Of a DNA stretch of 64,000 nt, positions 7,125-16,268 are shown piece after piece; positions within the stretch are counted from its first letter, which is position 1; every line of letters starts with the position of its first letter. Where the stretch lies: contig CAJPFI010000018.1 in NCBI GenBank assembly GCA_905339295.1, forward strand, positions 1 through 64,000, written 5' to 3'. The DNA is from Burkholderiales bacterium (GTDB taxonomy: Bacteria > Pseudomonadota > Gammaproteobacteria > Burkholderiales > Casimicrobiaceae). A model generated the notes under the pieces. The model saw nothing but the letters and a program-made list of their open reading frames with translations. It had not been told where the DNA came from and searched no databases. A program made the position numbers and the translations under genes.

Positions 7125-8096
7125 TCAGCCGACTCCCGAGCCCTGATCATCCATCAGCTTCTGCTGCCGCTCGATGAACTCGAGCGTGCTGTCGATGCCA
7201 CGCTGGTTCAGCACGAAGTTCCGCACCGCGGCCTCGACCAGCACCGCGAGGTTGCGGCCGGCCGCGACGGGGATCGTGACGCGGCGGAGCGGGACGCCGA
7301 GCACTTCCTGGAAGTTCGCGTCGACCTTGAGGCGGTCGAGCTCCGAGAACGCCTCGTGGCTGTGGTCCTCGAGGTGCACGATCAGCTTGAGGAGCTTGCG
7401 CGGACGCACCGCCGTCTCGCCGAAGATCGTGCGGATGTTGAGCACGCCGATGCCGCGGACCTCGAGGAAGTCGCGCAGCACCGCCGGGCAGCGGCCCTCG
7501 ATCGTGTCGGGCGAGATCCGGTAGAGCTCGACGATGTCGTCCGCGACGAGTCCGTTGCCGCGCGAGATCAGCTCGAGCGCGAGCTCGCTCTTGCCGATGG
7601 CCGACGCGCCGGTGATCAGCACGCCCATCTCGAGCACGTCGAGGAACACGCCGTGCAGCGTCGTCGACTCGGCCAGCACGCGCGACAGGTACAGGCGGAA
7701 CAGCTCGACGACATGCGGCGAGGGTTGCGCCGACGTGAGCAGCGGGACGTGGTGGGCGTCGCAGCTCTGCGCGAGGATCGGCGGCACGTCCTCGCCGTTC
7801 GCGACGACGATGGCGACGAGCTCGCCGTCGAACAGGCGGCCGATCGACGACGTGAATTCCTCGGGCGGGAGCGCCTTGAGGTGCGCGATCTCCGCGGCGC
7901 CCAGGAGCTGGACGCGGAACGGGTGGATGAAGTTCATGTGCCCGACCTGGCCGACGGTCGGCTTCAGTTCGGCCTCGCCGGTGAGCACGCGACCGCCGCC
8001 GTCGCGTCCGGCGACCCAGGTGAGGCCGAGCCTTTCCTGGTTGTCGGCGACGAGCCGCTCGACGCTGACCTGGCGCAGGTGGGTGTCGGCGGTCAT
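7125..8096 (-). CDS. hprK: HPr kinase/phosphorylase
   Basis: HprK phosphorylates and dephosphorylates a serine of the PTS carrier HPr. In Betaproteobacteria it accompanies an incomplete, regulatory PTS. The 323-residue protein has the N-terminal MurF-like domain (1 to about 130). The catalytic C-terminal domain follows, with LHGVFLDVLEMGVLITG, P-loop GASAIGKS at 163-170, GLVADDIVEL and the HprK signature DFLEVRGIGVLNIRTIFGE, split across about residues 207-225. Length is normal. It follows ptsN by 16 bp and precedes rapZ, so all three are likely cotranscribed. HPr and EI are not in the window. Confidence 0.96.
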   Translation of the reverse strand: MTADTHLRQVSVERLVADNQERLGLTWVAGRDGGGRVLTGEAELKPTVGQVGHMNFIHPFRVQLLGAAEIAHLKALPPEEFTSSIGRLFDGELVAIVVANGEDVPPILAQSCDAHHVPLLTSAQPSPHVVELFRLYLSRVLAESTTLHGVFLDVLEMGVLITGASAIGKSELALELISRGNGLVADDIVELYRISPDTIEGRCPAVLRDFLEVRGIGVLNIRTIFGETAVRPRKLLKLIVHLEDHSHEAFSELDRLKVDANFQEVLGVPLRRVTIPVAAGRNLAVLVEAAVRNFVLNQRGIDSTLEFIERQQKLMDDQGSGVG

Positions 8097-8112
8097 CGCG
8101 ATGCCGCGCGCT

Positions 8113-8574
8113 TCACGCGACGGGCGCCCAGGCGCTGATCGCCTGCCAGGTCGCGGCGGCGTCGGGCGCGGCGGCGAGCTGCTCGCGGAATGCCCGCTCG
8201 CTGAACATCTGCGCGAGGTCCGACAGGAGCTCGAGGTGCTGTTCGGTGGCCTGTTCGGGCACGAGCAGCACGAAGACCTGGTTGACCGGGCGGCCGTCGG
8301 GCGCGTCGAACGGAATCGGCTGCGCCAGGCGCACGAACGCGCCTCGCGCGTCCTTGAGCCCCTTGATGCGGCCGTGCGGGATCGCGATCCCCTGTCCCAG
8401 TCCGGTCGACCCGAGCTTCTCGCGCGCCGAGAGCGCGTCGACGACGGCGGCGCGCTGGATGCCGCCGCTCGCCTCGAAGAGCCCGGCGATCGTCACGAAC
8501 AGGTCGCGCTTGGTCGCGGCGTCGACGCCGACGGCAACGTTGGTGCGGGGAAGCAGGTCGGCGATGCGGTTCAT
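8113..8574 (-). CDS. ptsN: PTS IIA-like nitrogen-regulatory protein PtsN (EIIA-Ntr)
   Basis: PtsN is the terminal phosphate acceptor of the PTS-Ntr regulatory chain and influences potassium and nitrogen physiology in other Proteobacteria. The 153-residue sequence has the EIIA-Ntr/fructose fold with active-site histidine H67 in GLGQGIAIPHGRIKG, and LVPEQATEQHLELLSDLAQMF toward the C-terminus as in homologues. The start is ATG at 8572-8574. It lies between hpf and hprK. A -10-like TAGAAT and a 12-bp hairpin lie in the 95 bp upstream, so the ptsN-hprK-rapZ set may have its own promoter and leader structure. Confidence 0.94.
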   Translation of the reverse strand: MNRIADLLPRTNVAVGVDAATKRDLFVTIAGLFEASGGIQRAAVVDALSAREKLGSTGLGQGIAIPHGRIKGLKDARGAFVRLAQPIPFDAPDGRPVNQVFVLLVPEQATEQHLELLSDLAQMFSERAFREQLAAAPDAAATWQAISAWAPVA

Positions 8575-8595
8575 GGCGTCGGGATCCCGAAACGC

Positions 8596-8630
8596 GACCG
8601 GCGGATGCCCGGACAGGCCATCCGCCGGTC
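8596..8630 (-). terminator. Strong hairpin between hpf and ptsN (attenuator or terminator)
   Basis: GACCGGCGGATG (8596-8607) and CATCCGCCGGTC (8619-8630) are a perfect 12-bp inverted repeat with an 11-base loop. It has no T-run, so a simple Rho-independent terminator is not assured. It lies downstream of hpf and also within the likely leader of ptsN, about 20 bp before its start codon. Confidence 0.5.
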
Positions 8631-8652
8631 GGGACGTCGGGGCCGGTCGGCG

Positions 8653-8658
8653 ATTCTA
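8653..8658 (-). promoter_or_regulatory. -10-like element upstream of ptsN
   Basis: Minus-strand TAGAAT, the same -10 form seen before hisG, tRNA-Thr and the lipoprotein gene in this window. A start about 7 bp downstream would give a leader of roughly 70 bases containing the hairpin at 8596-8630. No convincing -35 is visible. Confidence 0.4.
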
Positions 8659-8669
8659 CACGCCCGCTC

Positions 8670-9017
8670 TCAGTTTCCGGCTTCCGGCGCCCAGACGCCG
8701 GGATCGCGCTTGACCACGGCGCCGTCGTGGCGATCGGCGACGCGCTTCTCCTTGGCCTTCAGCACCTGCCGGTCGAGCTTGTCGGCGAGCGCGTCGATCG
8801 CAGCATACATGTCCGGCTCGATGGCCTCGGCGTGGATGTCCTTTCCCCGGATGTGCAGGTTCGCCTCGACCTTCTGTCGAAGCTTGTCCACCGACAGGAC
8901 GACGTTGACGTCGATCACATGGTCGAAATGACGCGTGACGCGGTCCAGCTTGGCGATGACGTAGTCGCGGATCGCGGGCGTGATCTCGAGGTGATTGCCG
9001 GTGAGGTTAAGGTTCAT
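8670..9017 (-). CDS. hpf: Ribosome hibernation-promoting factor HPF (short type)
   Basis: HPF binds the 30S decoding region in stationary phase and helps form inactive ribosome dimers. The 115-residue protein has the beta-alpha-beta-beta-beta-alpha fold seen in MNLNLTGNHLEITPAIRDYV (N-terminus), LDRVTRHFDHVIDVNVVLSV and the basic helix YAAIDALADKLDRQVLKAKEK. It lacks the C-terminal dimerisation domain of long HPF. I chose the ATG at 9015-9017 rather than the GTG six bases upstream because AAGGAG sits five bases before the ATG. It lies directly after rpoN, as in most Proteobacteria. Confidence 0.94.
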   Translation of the reverse strand: MNLNLTGNHLEITPAIRDYVIAKLDRVTRHFDHVIDVNVVLSVDKLRQKVEANLHIRGKDIHAEAIEPDMYAAIDALADKLDRQVLKAKEKRVADRHDGAVVKRDPGVWAPEAGN

Positions 9018-9075
9018 GCGCACTCCTTCCGGACGGACTGCTTACGGCGCGCGCGCCGCCTCGCGGGACGCATCC

Positions 9076-10566
9076 CTAGAGCGGCTTGCGCTGGTTGACG
9101 GGAGGGATGGACAGCGCCTCCCGGTACTTCGCGACGGTGCGGCGGGCGACCAGGATGCCCTGCTCGCCCAGCACCTCCGCGATCTTGCTGTCGGTGAGCG
9201 GCGCTTTCGGGTCCTCCGCCCCGATGAGCTGCCTGATGAGCGCGCGGATCGCGGTGGCCGAGGCCGCGCCTCCGCTGTCGGTTGCCACGTGGCTGCCGAA
9301 GAAATACTTGAGCTCGAAGGTGCCGCGCGGCGTCAGCATGTACTTCTGCGTGGTGACCCGGGAGATCGTCGACTCGTGCAGGTCGAGCATGTCCGCGATC
9401 TCGCGCAGCACCATCGGGCGCATCGCGACCTCGCCGTGCTCGAAGAAGCGGCGCTGCCGCTCGACGATCGCCTGGGCGACCCTCAGGATCGTCTCGAAGC
9501 GCTGCTGTACGTTGCGGATCAGCCACTTGGCTTCCTGAAGCTGCGCCGCGAGCTGCTGGTTCGACGCGTCGCGGCTCCGGGCGAGGATGTCGGCGTAGAT
9601 GCGGTTGACGCGCAGCTTGGGCATCGCCGCCTCGTTCAGCGAGGCGACCCAGTGGCCGCGCACCTTCCGTACGACCACGTCGGGAACGACATAGTTCGCC
9701 TCGGTCCGTGCAAACGCCGCGCCAGGCCGCGGGTTGAGCGTGCGGAGCAGCTCGCGGATCGCGCGCAGCATCGCGTCGTCGCACTGCAGCACGCGCTTCA
9801 GCCGCGTCAGGTCGCGGTTGGCGAGCAGGTCGAGGTGCCCCTCGACCACCTTGAGCGCCGCGGACCGGCACGGGGTGGACGCCGGGAGCGCCCTGAGCTG
9901 GAGCGCGAGCGACTCGCCGATGCCGCGCGCGCCGACGCCGACCGGCTCGAAGCTCTGCAGGTAGCGAAGCGCGATCGAGAGCTCCTCGGCCGAGATGCCG
10001 AGTTCGTCCGGGAAGAGCTCCGCGATCTCGTCGAGCGACGACCCGAGGAACCCGTCGTCGTCGAGCGCGTCGATCAGCGCGGCGACGAGCTGCCGGTCGC
10101 GTTGCGGGAGGGAGAGCATGCCGAGCTGCTCGATCAGGTGATCGCGCAGCGTCGAGGACGCCACCTGCTGAGGGTAGAACTCGTCGTCGTCGGAGGCCGG
10201 GGCTGTGCCCCAGTCGCTGTCGCCGGTGGCGCCCTCGTCGACGAAATCGAACTCGGCCGCGGGAACGCCGCGCTCCGCCGCTTCCGCGGTGTCGTAGGGA
10301 TCGTCGGCGCGCTCGTACTCGGCGTCGGACACGCGCACCGCCTCGGTCGGCTCGGTGGCCACGGTGCCCGACGCGACCGACGACGCGTCGGGCGCGGAGC
10401 CGTCCTCGTCCTCGTCGCTCTTCTCGAGGAGCGGGTTCTCCTGGAGCATCCGCTCGACCTCGGCGTTGAGCTCGAGCGTCGACAGCTGCAGCAACCGGAT
10501 CGACTGCTGCAGCTGCGGCGTCAGCGTGAGGTGCTGCGAGAGCTTGAGCTGGAGCGTGGGCTTCAT
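9076..10566 (-). CDS. rpoN: RNA polymerase sigma-54 factor RpoN
   Basis: Sigma-54 directs polymerase to -24/-12 promoters that need AAA+ activators. The 496-residue protein has the Gln/Leu-rich region I ([19 protein letters not shown], residues 5-23). A short acidic region II rich in Asp/Glu follows (about 55-130), then the core-binding domain, and the RpoN box [10 protein letters not shown] near residues 474-483. Length is normal. The ATG at 10564-10566 matches the family start (MKPTLQLK). It sits between lptB and hpf, the universal order in this phylum. No activator gene and no clear -24/-12 promoter was found in the window. Confidence 0.97.
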   Translation of the reverse strand: MKPTLQLKLSQHLTLTPQLQQSIRLLQLSTLELNAEVERMLQENPLLEKSDEDEDGSAPDASSVASGTVATEPTEAVRVSDAEYERADDPYDTAEAAERGVPAAEFDFVDEGATGDSDWGTAPASDDDEFYPQQVASSTLRDHLIEQLGMLSLPQRDRQLVAALIDALDDDGFLGSSLDEIAELFPDELGISAEELSIALRYLQSFEPVGVGARGIGESLALQLRALPASTPCRSAALKVVEGHLDLLANRDLTRLKRVLQCDDAMLRAIRELLRTLNPRPGAAFARTEANYVVPDVVVRKVRGHWVASLNEAAMPKLRVNRIYADILARSRDASNQQLAAQLQEAKWLIRNVQQRFETILRVAQAIVERQRRFFEHGEVAMRPMVLREIADMLDLHESTISRVTTQKYMLTPRGTFELKYFFGSHVATDSGGAASATAIRALIRQLIGAEDPKAPLTDSKIAEVLGEQGILVARRTVAKYREALSIPPVNQRKPL

Positions 10567-10587
10567 CAAGCTTCGGCGCGGGACCGG

Positions 10588-11310
10588 CTACAGGCGGAAA
10601 TGCTCGCCCAGGTAGACCTTGCGTACCGCCTCATTATAGACAATCTCGTCCGGCGCGCCGAAGGCCAGCACCCGGCCCTCGTTGATGATGTAGGCGCGGT
10701 CGCAGATGCCCAGCGTCTCGCGCACGTTGTGGTCGGTGATCAGCACGCCGATCCCGCGCTCCTTCAGGAAGCCGATGATCCGCTGGATGTCGAGCACCGC
10801 GATCGGGTCGACGCCGGCGAACGGCTCGTCGAGCAGGATGAAGCGCGGCCGCGTCGCGAGCGCGCGGGCGATCTCGCAGCGGCGGCGCTCGCCGCCCGAC
10901 AGCGACACCGCGGGCGCGTCGGCGAGGTGCGAGATCGACAGGTCCTCGAGCAGCGCGTCGAGGCGGTTCGCGATGGTGTCCGGATCGTCCTCCTGGAGCT
11001 CCAGGATCGCGCGCACGTTCTCGGCGACCGTGAGCTTGCGGAAGATCGACGCCTCCTGCGGCAGGTACGACAGCCCGCGCCGCGCCCGCTGGTGGATCGC
11101 GAGTCGCGACAGGTCCTCGTCGTCGAGCGCGATCGTGCCGCCGTCGCCGGGGACGAGCCCGACGATCATGTAGAAGCAGGTCGTCTTGCCCGCGCCGTTG
11201 GGGCCGAGCAGCCCGACGACCTCGCCGCTCGTGACCTCGAGCGACACGTCGTGCACGACGGTGCGCGACTTGTAGCGCTTGCGCAGGTGCGTCGCGGCGA
11301 GCTGGCTCAC
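10588..11310 (-). CDS. lptB: LPS export ABC transporter ATPase LptB
   Basis: LptB powers extraction of lipopolysaccharide from the inner membrane by LptFG and transport through LptC and LptA to the outer membrane. The 240-residue protein shows Walker [10 protein letters not shown] (36-44), the LptB-type Q-loop [16 protein letters not shown] signature [17 protein letters not shown] and Walker [14 protein letters not shown] with the switch histidine in [10 protein letters not shown]. Its GTG start (11308-11310) overlaps the lptA stop as GTGA. It is the third gene of lptC-lptA-lptB and leads into rpoN. lptF, lptG, lptD and lptE are outside the window. Confidence 0.97.
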   Translation of the reverse strand: MSQLAATHLRKRYKSRTVVHDVSLEVTSGEVVGLLGPNGAGKTTCFYMIVGLVPGDGGTIALDDEDLSRLAIHQRARRGLSYLPQEASIFRKLTVAENVRAILELQEDDPDTIANRLDALLEDLSISHLADAPAVSLSGGERRRCEIARALATRPRFILLDEPFAGVDPIAVLDIQRIIGFLKERGIGVLITDHNVRETLGICDRAYIINEGRVLAFGAPDEIVYNEAVRKVYLGEHFRL

Positions 11311-11942
11311 TTGGGCGCGGGCTCGCCGGCCGGCCTGAGCGTCAGCGGCGCGGCGGCCTTCGGCGCGGGTCCCGTCGGGGCCGCGCCCCCGGGCGCCGCC
11401 TTGTCGCCGCCCTTGCCGGGCAGGTTCGCGCCCTCGCGCGGCTGGAAGGTGCCGCGCACTCGCGCGCCGGGACCGCTGTCCGAGGCCGCCGCCGCCGGCG
11501 TGTCGGGCCGGCCCTCGGCCTTGAACAGCTCGGTCTTGGCGTTGTACGAGATGTAGTTGCTGCGGATCTCGTCGGGGCCGCGCTTGAGCAGCGCGCGGTC
11601 GAACAGCTCGAGCAGGTCCATCGCGCCGTCGTACTCGATGCGCTGCGCGAATCCCTCGTAGTACTCGTCGCTGCCGTCGCGCTTCTGCCGGAACGTCACC
11701 GGACTGCCGGTCGCCGTGACGTGCATCGAGTTGTCGGGGTTCTGCCTGAACGTCAGGCGCTCGGCCCGCACGGTGATCGTGCCCTGCGTCAGCACGACGT
11801 TGCCGTCGAGCTTGCCGATCTTGGTCTCGTAGTTGAGGTCGCCGCGGTCGGCCGAATAGTTGATCGGCTTCTCGCGGTCGCCGGTTTCGGCGACCGCGGC
11901 GGCCGAGAGCGTGGCGACGGCGATCGCCGCGAGGAGGCGCAT
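11307..11942 (-). CDS. lptA: LPS transport periplasmic protein LptA
   Basis: LptA forms the periplasmic beta-jellyroll bridge that carries LPS between LptC and LptD. The 211-residue sequence has a signal peptide ([19 protein letters not shown], cleavage near residue 18) and the OstA/LptA repeats ([21 protein letters not shown], about 34-54, and later strands). It then has a long low-complexity tail rich in Pro, Ala and Gly from about residue 165. The jellyroll domain accounts for the usual length; the tail is extra. It overlaps lptB by four bases and begins eight bases after lptC. Confidence 0.93.
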   Translation of the reverse strand: MRLLAAIAVATLSAAAVAETGDREKPINYSADRGDLNYETKIGKLDGNVVLTQGTITVRAERLTFRQNPDNSMHVTATGSPVTFRQKRDGSDEYYEGFAQRIEYDGAMDLLELFDRALLKRGPDEIRSNYISYNAKTELFKAEGRPDTPAAAASDSGPGARVRGTFQPREGANLPGKGGDKAAPGGAAPTGPAPKAAAPLTLRPAGEPAPK

Positions 11943-11950
11943 GGCGGGGT

Positions 11951-12580
11951 TCACGGGGTGCGGTCCGGCGCCGGGCGGGGTTGCATCGTGCCGCTCACCT
12001 GACTCCTGAGGCGCGCGGTCTTCGCGATGTTGTCGTAATCGAGCCCGACGCCCCGGATGATGCCACGCGGCTCCTCGATCGTCACCGCCTTGTCGGTCGA
12101 GAAGCGCTCCTGCCGGGTGTCGACGTGAAGCTCCTCGGTCGTGAGCGTCAGGCGCCCGCCGGGCGTCCCGTCGGCGGCGGCGCCGGACGGCGCCTCGCGC
12201 ACGGCGCGGACGTCGCCGCTGAACCACGCGTCCTCGCGGTTCGCCGATAGCTTGCCGTGCCGGGCGGTGAGCGCGAGTCCCGGGCGGCCCGGCTCGGTCA
12301 ACTCGAGGCTCGGCTCGGTGAACTCGCTCGTCTGGTCGTCGCCGTAGTGCACGGCGCGCTTCGCGGACATCGACTGGCGCGGCTTCCCGTCGGGGCCGAG
12401 GCTCACTGCGCGGAAATTCTCGATGTACATGTCCGGCTCGTGGCGCGGTGCGCCGGACGCGGCGTCGGGCGCGGACAGCACCTGCGCGTCCAGCCAGTAG
12501 GTAAGCGCCGCCAGTCCGCCCAGCAGCAGCACGGGCGACCATGCGGTCAGCCGGTCGAGCAGGTAGCGGGAGCGGTCCAT
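11951..12580 (-). CDS. lptC: LPS export protein LptC
   Basis: LptC is a bitopic inner-membrane protein that accepts LPS from LptB2FG and passes it to LptA. The 209-residue protein has a single N-terminal membrane helix ([22 protein letters not shown], about 13-34) and a periplasmic jellyroll with [18 protein letters not shown] and [15 protein letters not shown], as in family members. The ATG at 12578-12580 places a short cytoplasmic stretch before the helix, as expected. Neighbours are kdsC upstream (11 bp) and lptA downstream, so Kdo synthesis and LPS transport are coupled in one operon. Confidence 0.92.
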   Translation of the reverse strand: MDRSRYLLDRLTAWSPVLLLGGLAALTYWLDAQVLSAPDAASGAPRHEPDMYIENFRAVSLGPDGKPRQSMSAKRAVHYGDDQTSEFTEPSLELTEPGRPGLALTARHGKLSANREDAWFSGDVRAVREAPSGAAADGTPGGRLTLTTEELHVDTRQERFSTDKAVTIEEPRGIIRGVGLDYDNIAKTARLRSQVSGTMQPRPAPDRTP

Positions 12581-12591
12581 CGGAGGCGATG

Positions 12592-13122
12592 CTACCGCGC
12601 CGCGCGCGCGGCGAGAATGAGTTCCGCCAGCTCGCGAGCGGCGCCACGTCCGCCGGCCCGGCGCGTGACGTAGTGCGCGTGGCGCTTCACCTCGTCGGGC
12701 GCGTCGGGCACGCTCGCCGCGAGCCCGCACGCGGCGAGCAGCGGCACGTCGGGCAGGTCGTCGCCGATGTGCGCGCAGGCCTCCGCGGCGATGCCCAGCC
12801 CGGCGCGGAGCCGTTCCCACGCGGGAAGCTTATCCTCGGTCCCGCGGAGCAGGTGGACGATGCCGAGCGCGCGGGCGCGGTGCGCGACCGACGCCGACGC
12901 GCTGCCCGTGATCCACGCCACGTCGACGCCGGCCGCGCGCAGGCGCCTGAAGCCGACGCCGTCGAGCGCGTGGAACGCCTTCGTCTCGCGGCCCTCGTCG
13001 TCGACGTAGATGCGCCCGTCGGTCAGCACGCCGTCGACGTCGCAGGAGAGCAGGCGCACGGCGCGGGCGCGCGCCGCGATCGCGGGATCGAGCGCCGTTC
13101 CGGGGTGGCGGGACGCGTCCAT
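12592..13122 (-). CDS. kdsC: 3-deoxy-D-manno-octulosonate 8-phosphate phosphatase KdsC
   Basis: KdsC removes the 8-phosphate to release Kdo, the sugar that links lipid A to the core. The 176-residue protein is a capless C0-type HAD enzyme. It has DVDGVLTDG (D28 nucleophile, D30), ITGSASASV with the motif-II Ser/Thr, the motif-III Lys in GTEDKLPAWE, and motif IV IGDDLPDVPLL. It ends with the variable C-terminal tail that caps the active site in the tetramer. The start is ATG at 13120-13122, two bases after the kdsD stop. The order kdsD-kdsC-lptC is conserved widely in Proteobacteria. Confidence 0.94.
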   Translation of the reverse strand: MDASRHPGTALDPAIAARARAVRLLSCDVDGVLTDGRIYVDDEGRETKAFHALDGVGFRRLRAAGVDVAWITGSASASVAHRARALGIVHLLRGTEDKLPAWERLRAGLGIAAEACAHIGDDLPDVPLLAACGLAASVPDAPDEVKRHAHYVTRRAGGRGAARELAELILAARAAR

Positions 13123-13124
13123 CG

Positions 13125-14132
13125 TCACACGACGCGGGCGCGGAACAGGTCGTGGAGGTGCATCGCGCCGACCAGCACGCCGCCCGCGTCGACGACCAGC
13201 AGCTGCGACACCTTGGGTGGCGTCTCCATCAGCTCGACGCAGTCGATCGCGAGCCGGTCGGCAGCGATCGTGCGCGGCGAGCGCGTCATCACGTCGTCGA
13301 CGCGCGCGGCCGCCACGTCGCGAACGCGCGCGATCGCGCGGCGCAGGTCGCCGTCGGTGAAGATGCCCTCGACGCGGCCGCCTGCGTCGATCACCGCGGT
13401 CATCCCCATGCCCTTGCCGCTCATCTCGATGATCGCCTCGGCCAGCGTGGCGCCCGCGCGCACGATCGGCAGCGCGGCCCCGCCGCGCATCACGTCGGAC
13501 ACGCGCGTGAGCAGGCGGCGCCCGAGCAGGCCGCCCGGATGCGAGCGCGCGAAGTCGTCGGCGGAGAACCCGCGCGCGTCGAGCAGCGCGAGCGCCAGTG
13601 CGTCGCCCAGCGCGAGCGCGGCCGTCGTGCTGGCCGTCGGCGCGAGCCCCAGCGGGCAGGCTTCCGCGTCCACCGCGGCGTCGAGATGGACGTCGGCGGC
13701 GGTCGCGAGCGTGCTCCGCTCGTTGCCGGTGATCGCCACGATCGCCGCGCCCTGGCGCTTCAGGTGCGGCACCAGCGTCACGAGCTCGTCGGTCTCGCCC
13801 GAGTTCGACAGCATCACGACGACGTCGTCCTCGGTGATCATGCCGAGGTCGCCGTGCTGCGCCTCGGCGGGATGCACGAAGAACGCGGGCGTGCCGGTCG
13901 ACGCGAGCGTCGCGGCGAGCTTGCGGGCGACGTGTCCGGACTTGCCCAGCCCGGACACGACGACGCGCCCGCGGCACAGGAAGAGCCGCTCGACCGCGTC
14001 GACGAACGAACGCCCGAGACGGCCGGACAGCGCGTCGATCGCGCGCGCCTCGGTCGCCAGCACGTCGCGCGCGAGCGCGAGCGCGCGATCGGCGACGACG
14101 CCGGGCGGGGCCGGGGAGGGAGGCGCGCTCAT
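13125..14132 (-). CDS. kdsD: D-arabinose 5-phosphate isomerase KdsD
   Basis: KdsD converts ribulose 5-phosphate to arabinose 5-phosphate, the first step to Kdo. The 335-residue protein has an N-terminal SIS sugar-isomerase domain (RGRVVVSGLGKSGHVARKL, about 54-72; STGTPAFFVHPAEAQHGD; VVMLSNSGETDEL). Two C-terminal CBS domains follow, from about residue 210 (VSDVMRG and VDDVMTRSP). Length is typical. The ATG at 14130-14132 is the only sensible start. A minus-strand TATACT lies just eight bases upstream, so the message may be leaderless or nearly so. Upstream lies the divergent antiporter gene. Confidence 0.95.
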   Translation of the reverse strand: MSAPPSPAPPGVVADRALALARDVLATEARAIDALSGRLGRSFVDAVERLFLCRGRVVVSGLGKSGHVARKLAATLASTGTPAFFVHPAEAQHGDLGMITEDDVVVMLSNSGETDELVTLVPHLKRQGAAIVAITGNERSTLATAADVHLDAAVDAEACPLGLAPTASTTAALALGDALALALLDARGFSADDFARSHPGGLLGRRLLTRVSDVMRGGAALPIVRAGATLAEAIIEMSGKGMGMTAVIDAGGRVEGIFTDGDLRRAIARVRDVAAARVDDVMTRSPRTIAADRLAIDCVELMETPPKVSQLLVVDAGGVLVGAMHLHDLFRARVV

Positions 14133-14139
14133 CGCCGCA

Positions 14140-14145
14140 AGTATA
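14140..14145 (-). promoter_or_regulatory. -10-like element immediately upstream of kdsD
   Basis: Minus-strand TATACT ends seven bases before the kdsD ATG. If real, transcription would start at or within a base or two of the start codon. No good -35 is seen, so confidence is low. Confidence 0.33.
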
Positions 14146-14264
14146 GAGGGCGGGCGCGGCCGGCGATCGGGACGCTCGCGCGGCGCGCCAGCCGTGCTAA
14201 CGTCGCCCAACCGCGGCGCCGGCGGCGCCCGCCGCCCTTGCCGGGGCACGCCACCGGCCGCGTC

Positions 14265-16229
14265 ATGCTTCAGGCACTCCCCCTCATCCTCCTGCTTCTC
14301 GCATCGGCGGTCGTCGTCGTCGTCGCCTGCCGGCTGGTCCGGCTCCCGCCGATCCTGGGCTACCTGATCGTCGGCGCGCTCGTCGGACCGCACGCGCTCT
14401 CCTGGGTCGCGGACGACCGGGCGACGCACTACGTCGCCGAGTTCGGCATCGTCTTCCTGCTGTTCTCGGTGGGGCTCGAGTTCAGCCTGCCCAAGCTCCG
14501 CGCGATGCGGCGCGCCGTGTTCGGCCTCGGCTTCGCGCAGGTCGCGGCCACCACCGTCCTCGGCGCGGTCGCGCTGCAGGTCGCGGGGCTCGGCTGGCAG
14601 CTGGGGCTGGTGCTGGGGGGCGCGCTCGCGATGAGCTCGACGGCGATCGTCTCGAAGATGCTGGCCGAGCGCGGCGAGCTCGCCTCGCCGCACGGCCGCG
14701 ACGCGATGGGGATCCTGCTCTTCCAGGACCTCGCGGTCGTGGCGTTCCTGATCGTGATCCCGTCGCTGAATGCCGAGGGCGCCGCGCTCGCGGTCGCGCT
14801 CGGCCTCGCGGCGCTGAAGGCGGCCGCCGCCCTCGGCGTCGTGCTCTACGCCGGACAGCGCCCGATGCGCTGGTGGTTCGGCGTCGTCGCGCGCCAGCGC
14901 TCGCGCGAGCTGTTCACGCTGAACCTGCTGCTGGTGACGCTCGGCCTGGCGGCGATCACCGAGGTCGCCGGCCTCTCGCTCGAGCTCGGCGCGTTCCTCG
15001 CCGGCATGCTCATCGCCGAGACCGAGTACCGCTACCAGGTCGAGGAGGACATCGCGCCGTTCCGCGACGTGCTGCTCGGGCTGTTCTTCGTGACCGTCGG
15101 CATGGCGCTCGACCTCGCGGTCGTGACGGCCAACCTGGGTTGGGTGCTCGCGCTGCTCGTCGTCCTCGTCGCCGCCAAGCTCGCGCTCATCGTCCTGCTC
15201 GCGCGCGCGTTCGGCTCGCCGCCCGCGACCGCGCTGCGCACCGGGCTGATCCTCGCGCAGGCCGGCGAGCTCGCGCTCGTGATGCTGGCGCTCGCGGCGC
15301 AGAACCGGATCCTCGACGGCGCGGTCCACCAGGTCGTGCTCGCGGCGATGGTGGTCTCGATGCTCGCCGCGCCGGTCATGATCCAGTACATCGAGCCGAT
15401 CGTCAGGCGGCTCACCGCGGGCGACTGGCTCGCGCGCGCGGCCCAGCTCACGGCGATCGCCACGCAGTCGATGGCGCGCCAGGAGCACGTGATCGTCTGC
15501 GGCTACGGGCGCAGCGGGCAGAACCTCGCGCGCCTGCTCGATGCGGAGGAGATCGCGTACGTCGCGCTCGACAACGATCCGCACCGCGTGCGCGAGGCGT
15601 CGGGCGCGGGAGCGAGCGTCGTCTACGGCGACGCCGGCCGGCGGGAGACGCTGATGGCCGCCGGCCTCGCGAAGGCGCGCGCGGTCGTCGTCACGTTCGC
15701 CGACGTGCCGCTCGCGCTCAAGATCCTGCACCAGGTGCAGACGCTCCGGCCGGACGTGCCGATCGTCGTGCGCACCGTGGACGACACCGAGCTCGACCGG
15801 CTCCTCAAGGCGGGCGCGACCGAGGTCGTGCCCGAGGTGCTCGAGGGAAGCCTGATGCTCGCCTCGCACTCGCTCCTGCTGCTCGGCGTCCCGCTGAACC
15901 GCGTGCTCGCGCGCATCCGGGCGATCCGCGAGGAGCGCTACAGCCTGTTCCGCGGGTTCTTCCATGGCGCGACGGACGCCGCCGACGCGGCCGAGAACCT
16001 GCAGCCGCGCCTGAAGTCCGTGGTGATCGCCGAGCGCGCCGCGGCGATCGGCCGCACGCTCGCGGAACTCGGCATCGAAGGGCTCGTCGAAGTGAGCGGC
16101 GTGCGGCGTCGCGGCGTCCGCTCGACCCGGCCGACGCCCGACTGGCGCTTCGAGTCGGGCGACATCGTCGTGCTGCTCGGCCGGCCCGAGGATCTCGCGA
16201 TCGCCGAGGGGCGCCTGCTCGACGGCTGA
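14265..16229 (+). CDS. CPA2-family cation:proton antiporter with RCK domains (Kef/Ybal type)
   Basis: This 654-residue inner-membrane protein exchanges a monovalent cation, probably K+, for protons. Residues 1 to about 385 form a dozen membrane helices of the Na+/H+ exchanger fold (LPPILGYLIVGALVGPHAL, LLFSVGLEFSLPKL, LGGALAMSSTAIVSKML, LLFQDLAVVAFL). A TrkA-N/RCK domain follows with the Rossmann motif VIVCGYGRSGQNLARLL near residue 408, then a TrkA-C domain from about 560. It resembles KefB/KefC and YbaL; no glutathione-specific residue pattern can be judged by eye, so I give no symbol. It is divergent from kdsD. A neighbour upstream of kdsD of this type is common in Betaproteobacteria. Confidence 0.88.
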   Translation: MLQALPLILLLLASAVVVVVACRLVRLPPILGYLIVGALVGPHALSWVADDRATHYVAEFGIVFLLFSVGLEFSLPKLRAMRRAVFGLGFAQVAATTVLGAVALQVAGLGWQLGLVLGGALAMSSTAIVSKMLAERGELASPHGRDAMGILLFQDLAVVAFLIVIPSLNAEGAALAVALGLAALKAAAALGVVLYAGQRPMRWWFGVVARQRSRELFTLNLLLVTLGLAAITEVAGLSLELGAFLAGMLIAETEYRYQVEEDIAPFRDVLLGLFFVTVGMALDLAVVTANLGWVLALLVVLVAAKLALIVLLARAFGSPPATALRTGLILAQAGELALVMLALAAQNRILDGAVHQVVLAAMVVSMLAAPVMIQYIEPIVRRLTAGDWLARAAQLTAIATQSMARQEHVIVCGYGRSGQNLARLLDAEEIAYVALDNDPHRVREASGAGASVVYGDAGRRETLMAAGLAKARAVVVTFADVPLALKILHQVQTLRPDVPIVVRTVDDTELDRLLKAGATEVVPEVLEGSLMLASHSLLLLGVPLNRVLARIRAIREERYSLFRGFFHGATDAADAAENLQPRLKSVVIAERAAAIGRTLAELGIEGLVEVSGVRRRGVRSTRPTPDWRFESGDIVVLLGRPEDLAIAEGRLLDG

Positions 16230-16268
16230 CGCAGGGCCCGCTCGCCGGACGTCACCGAGCGAATGTCG

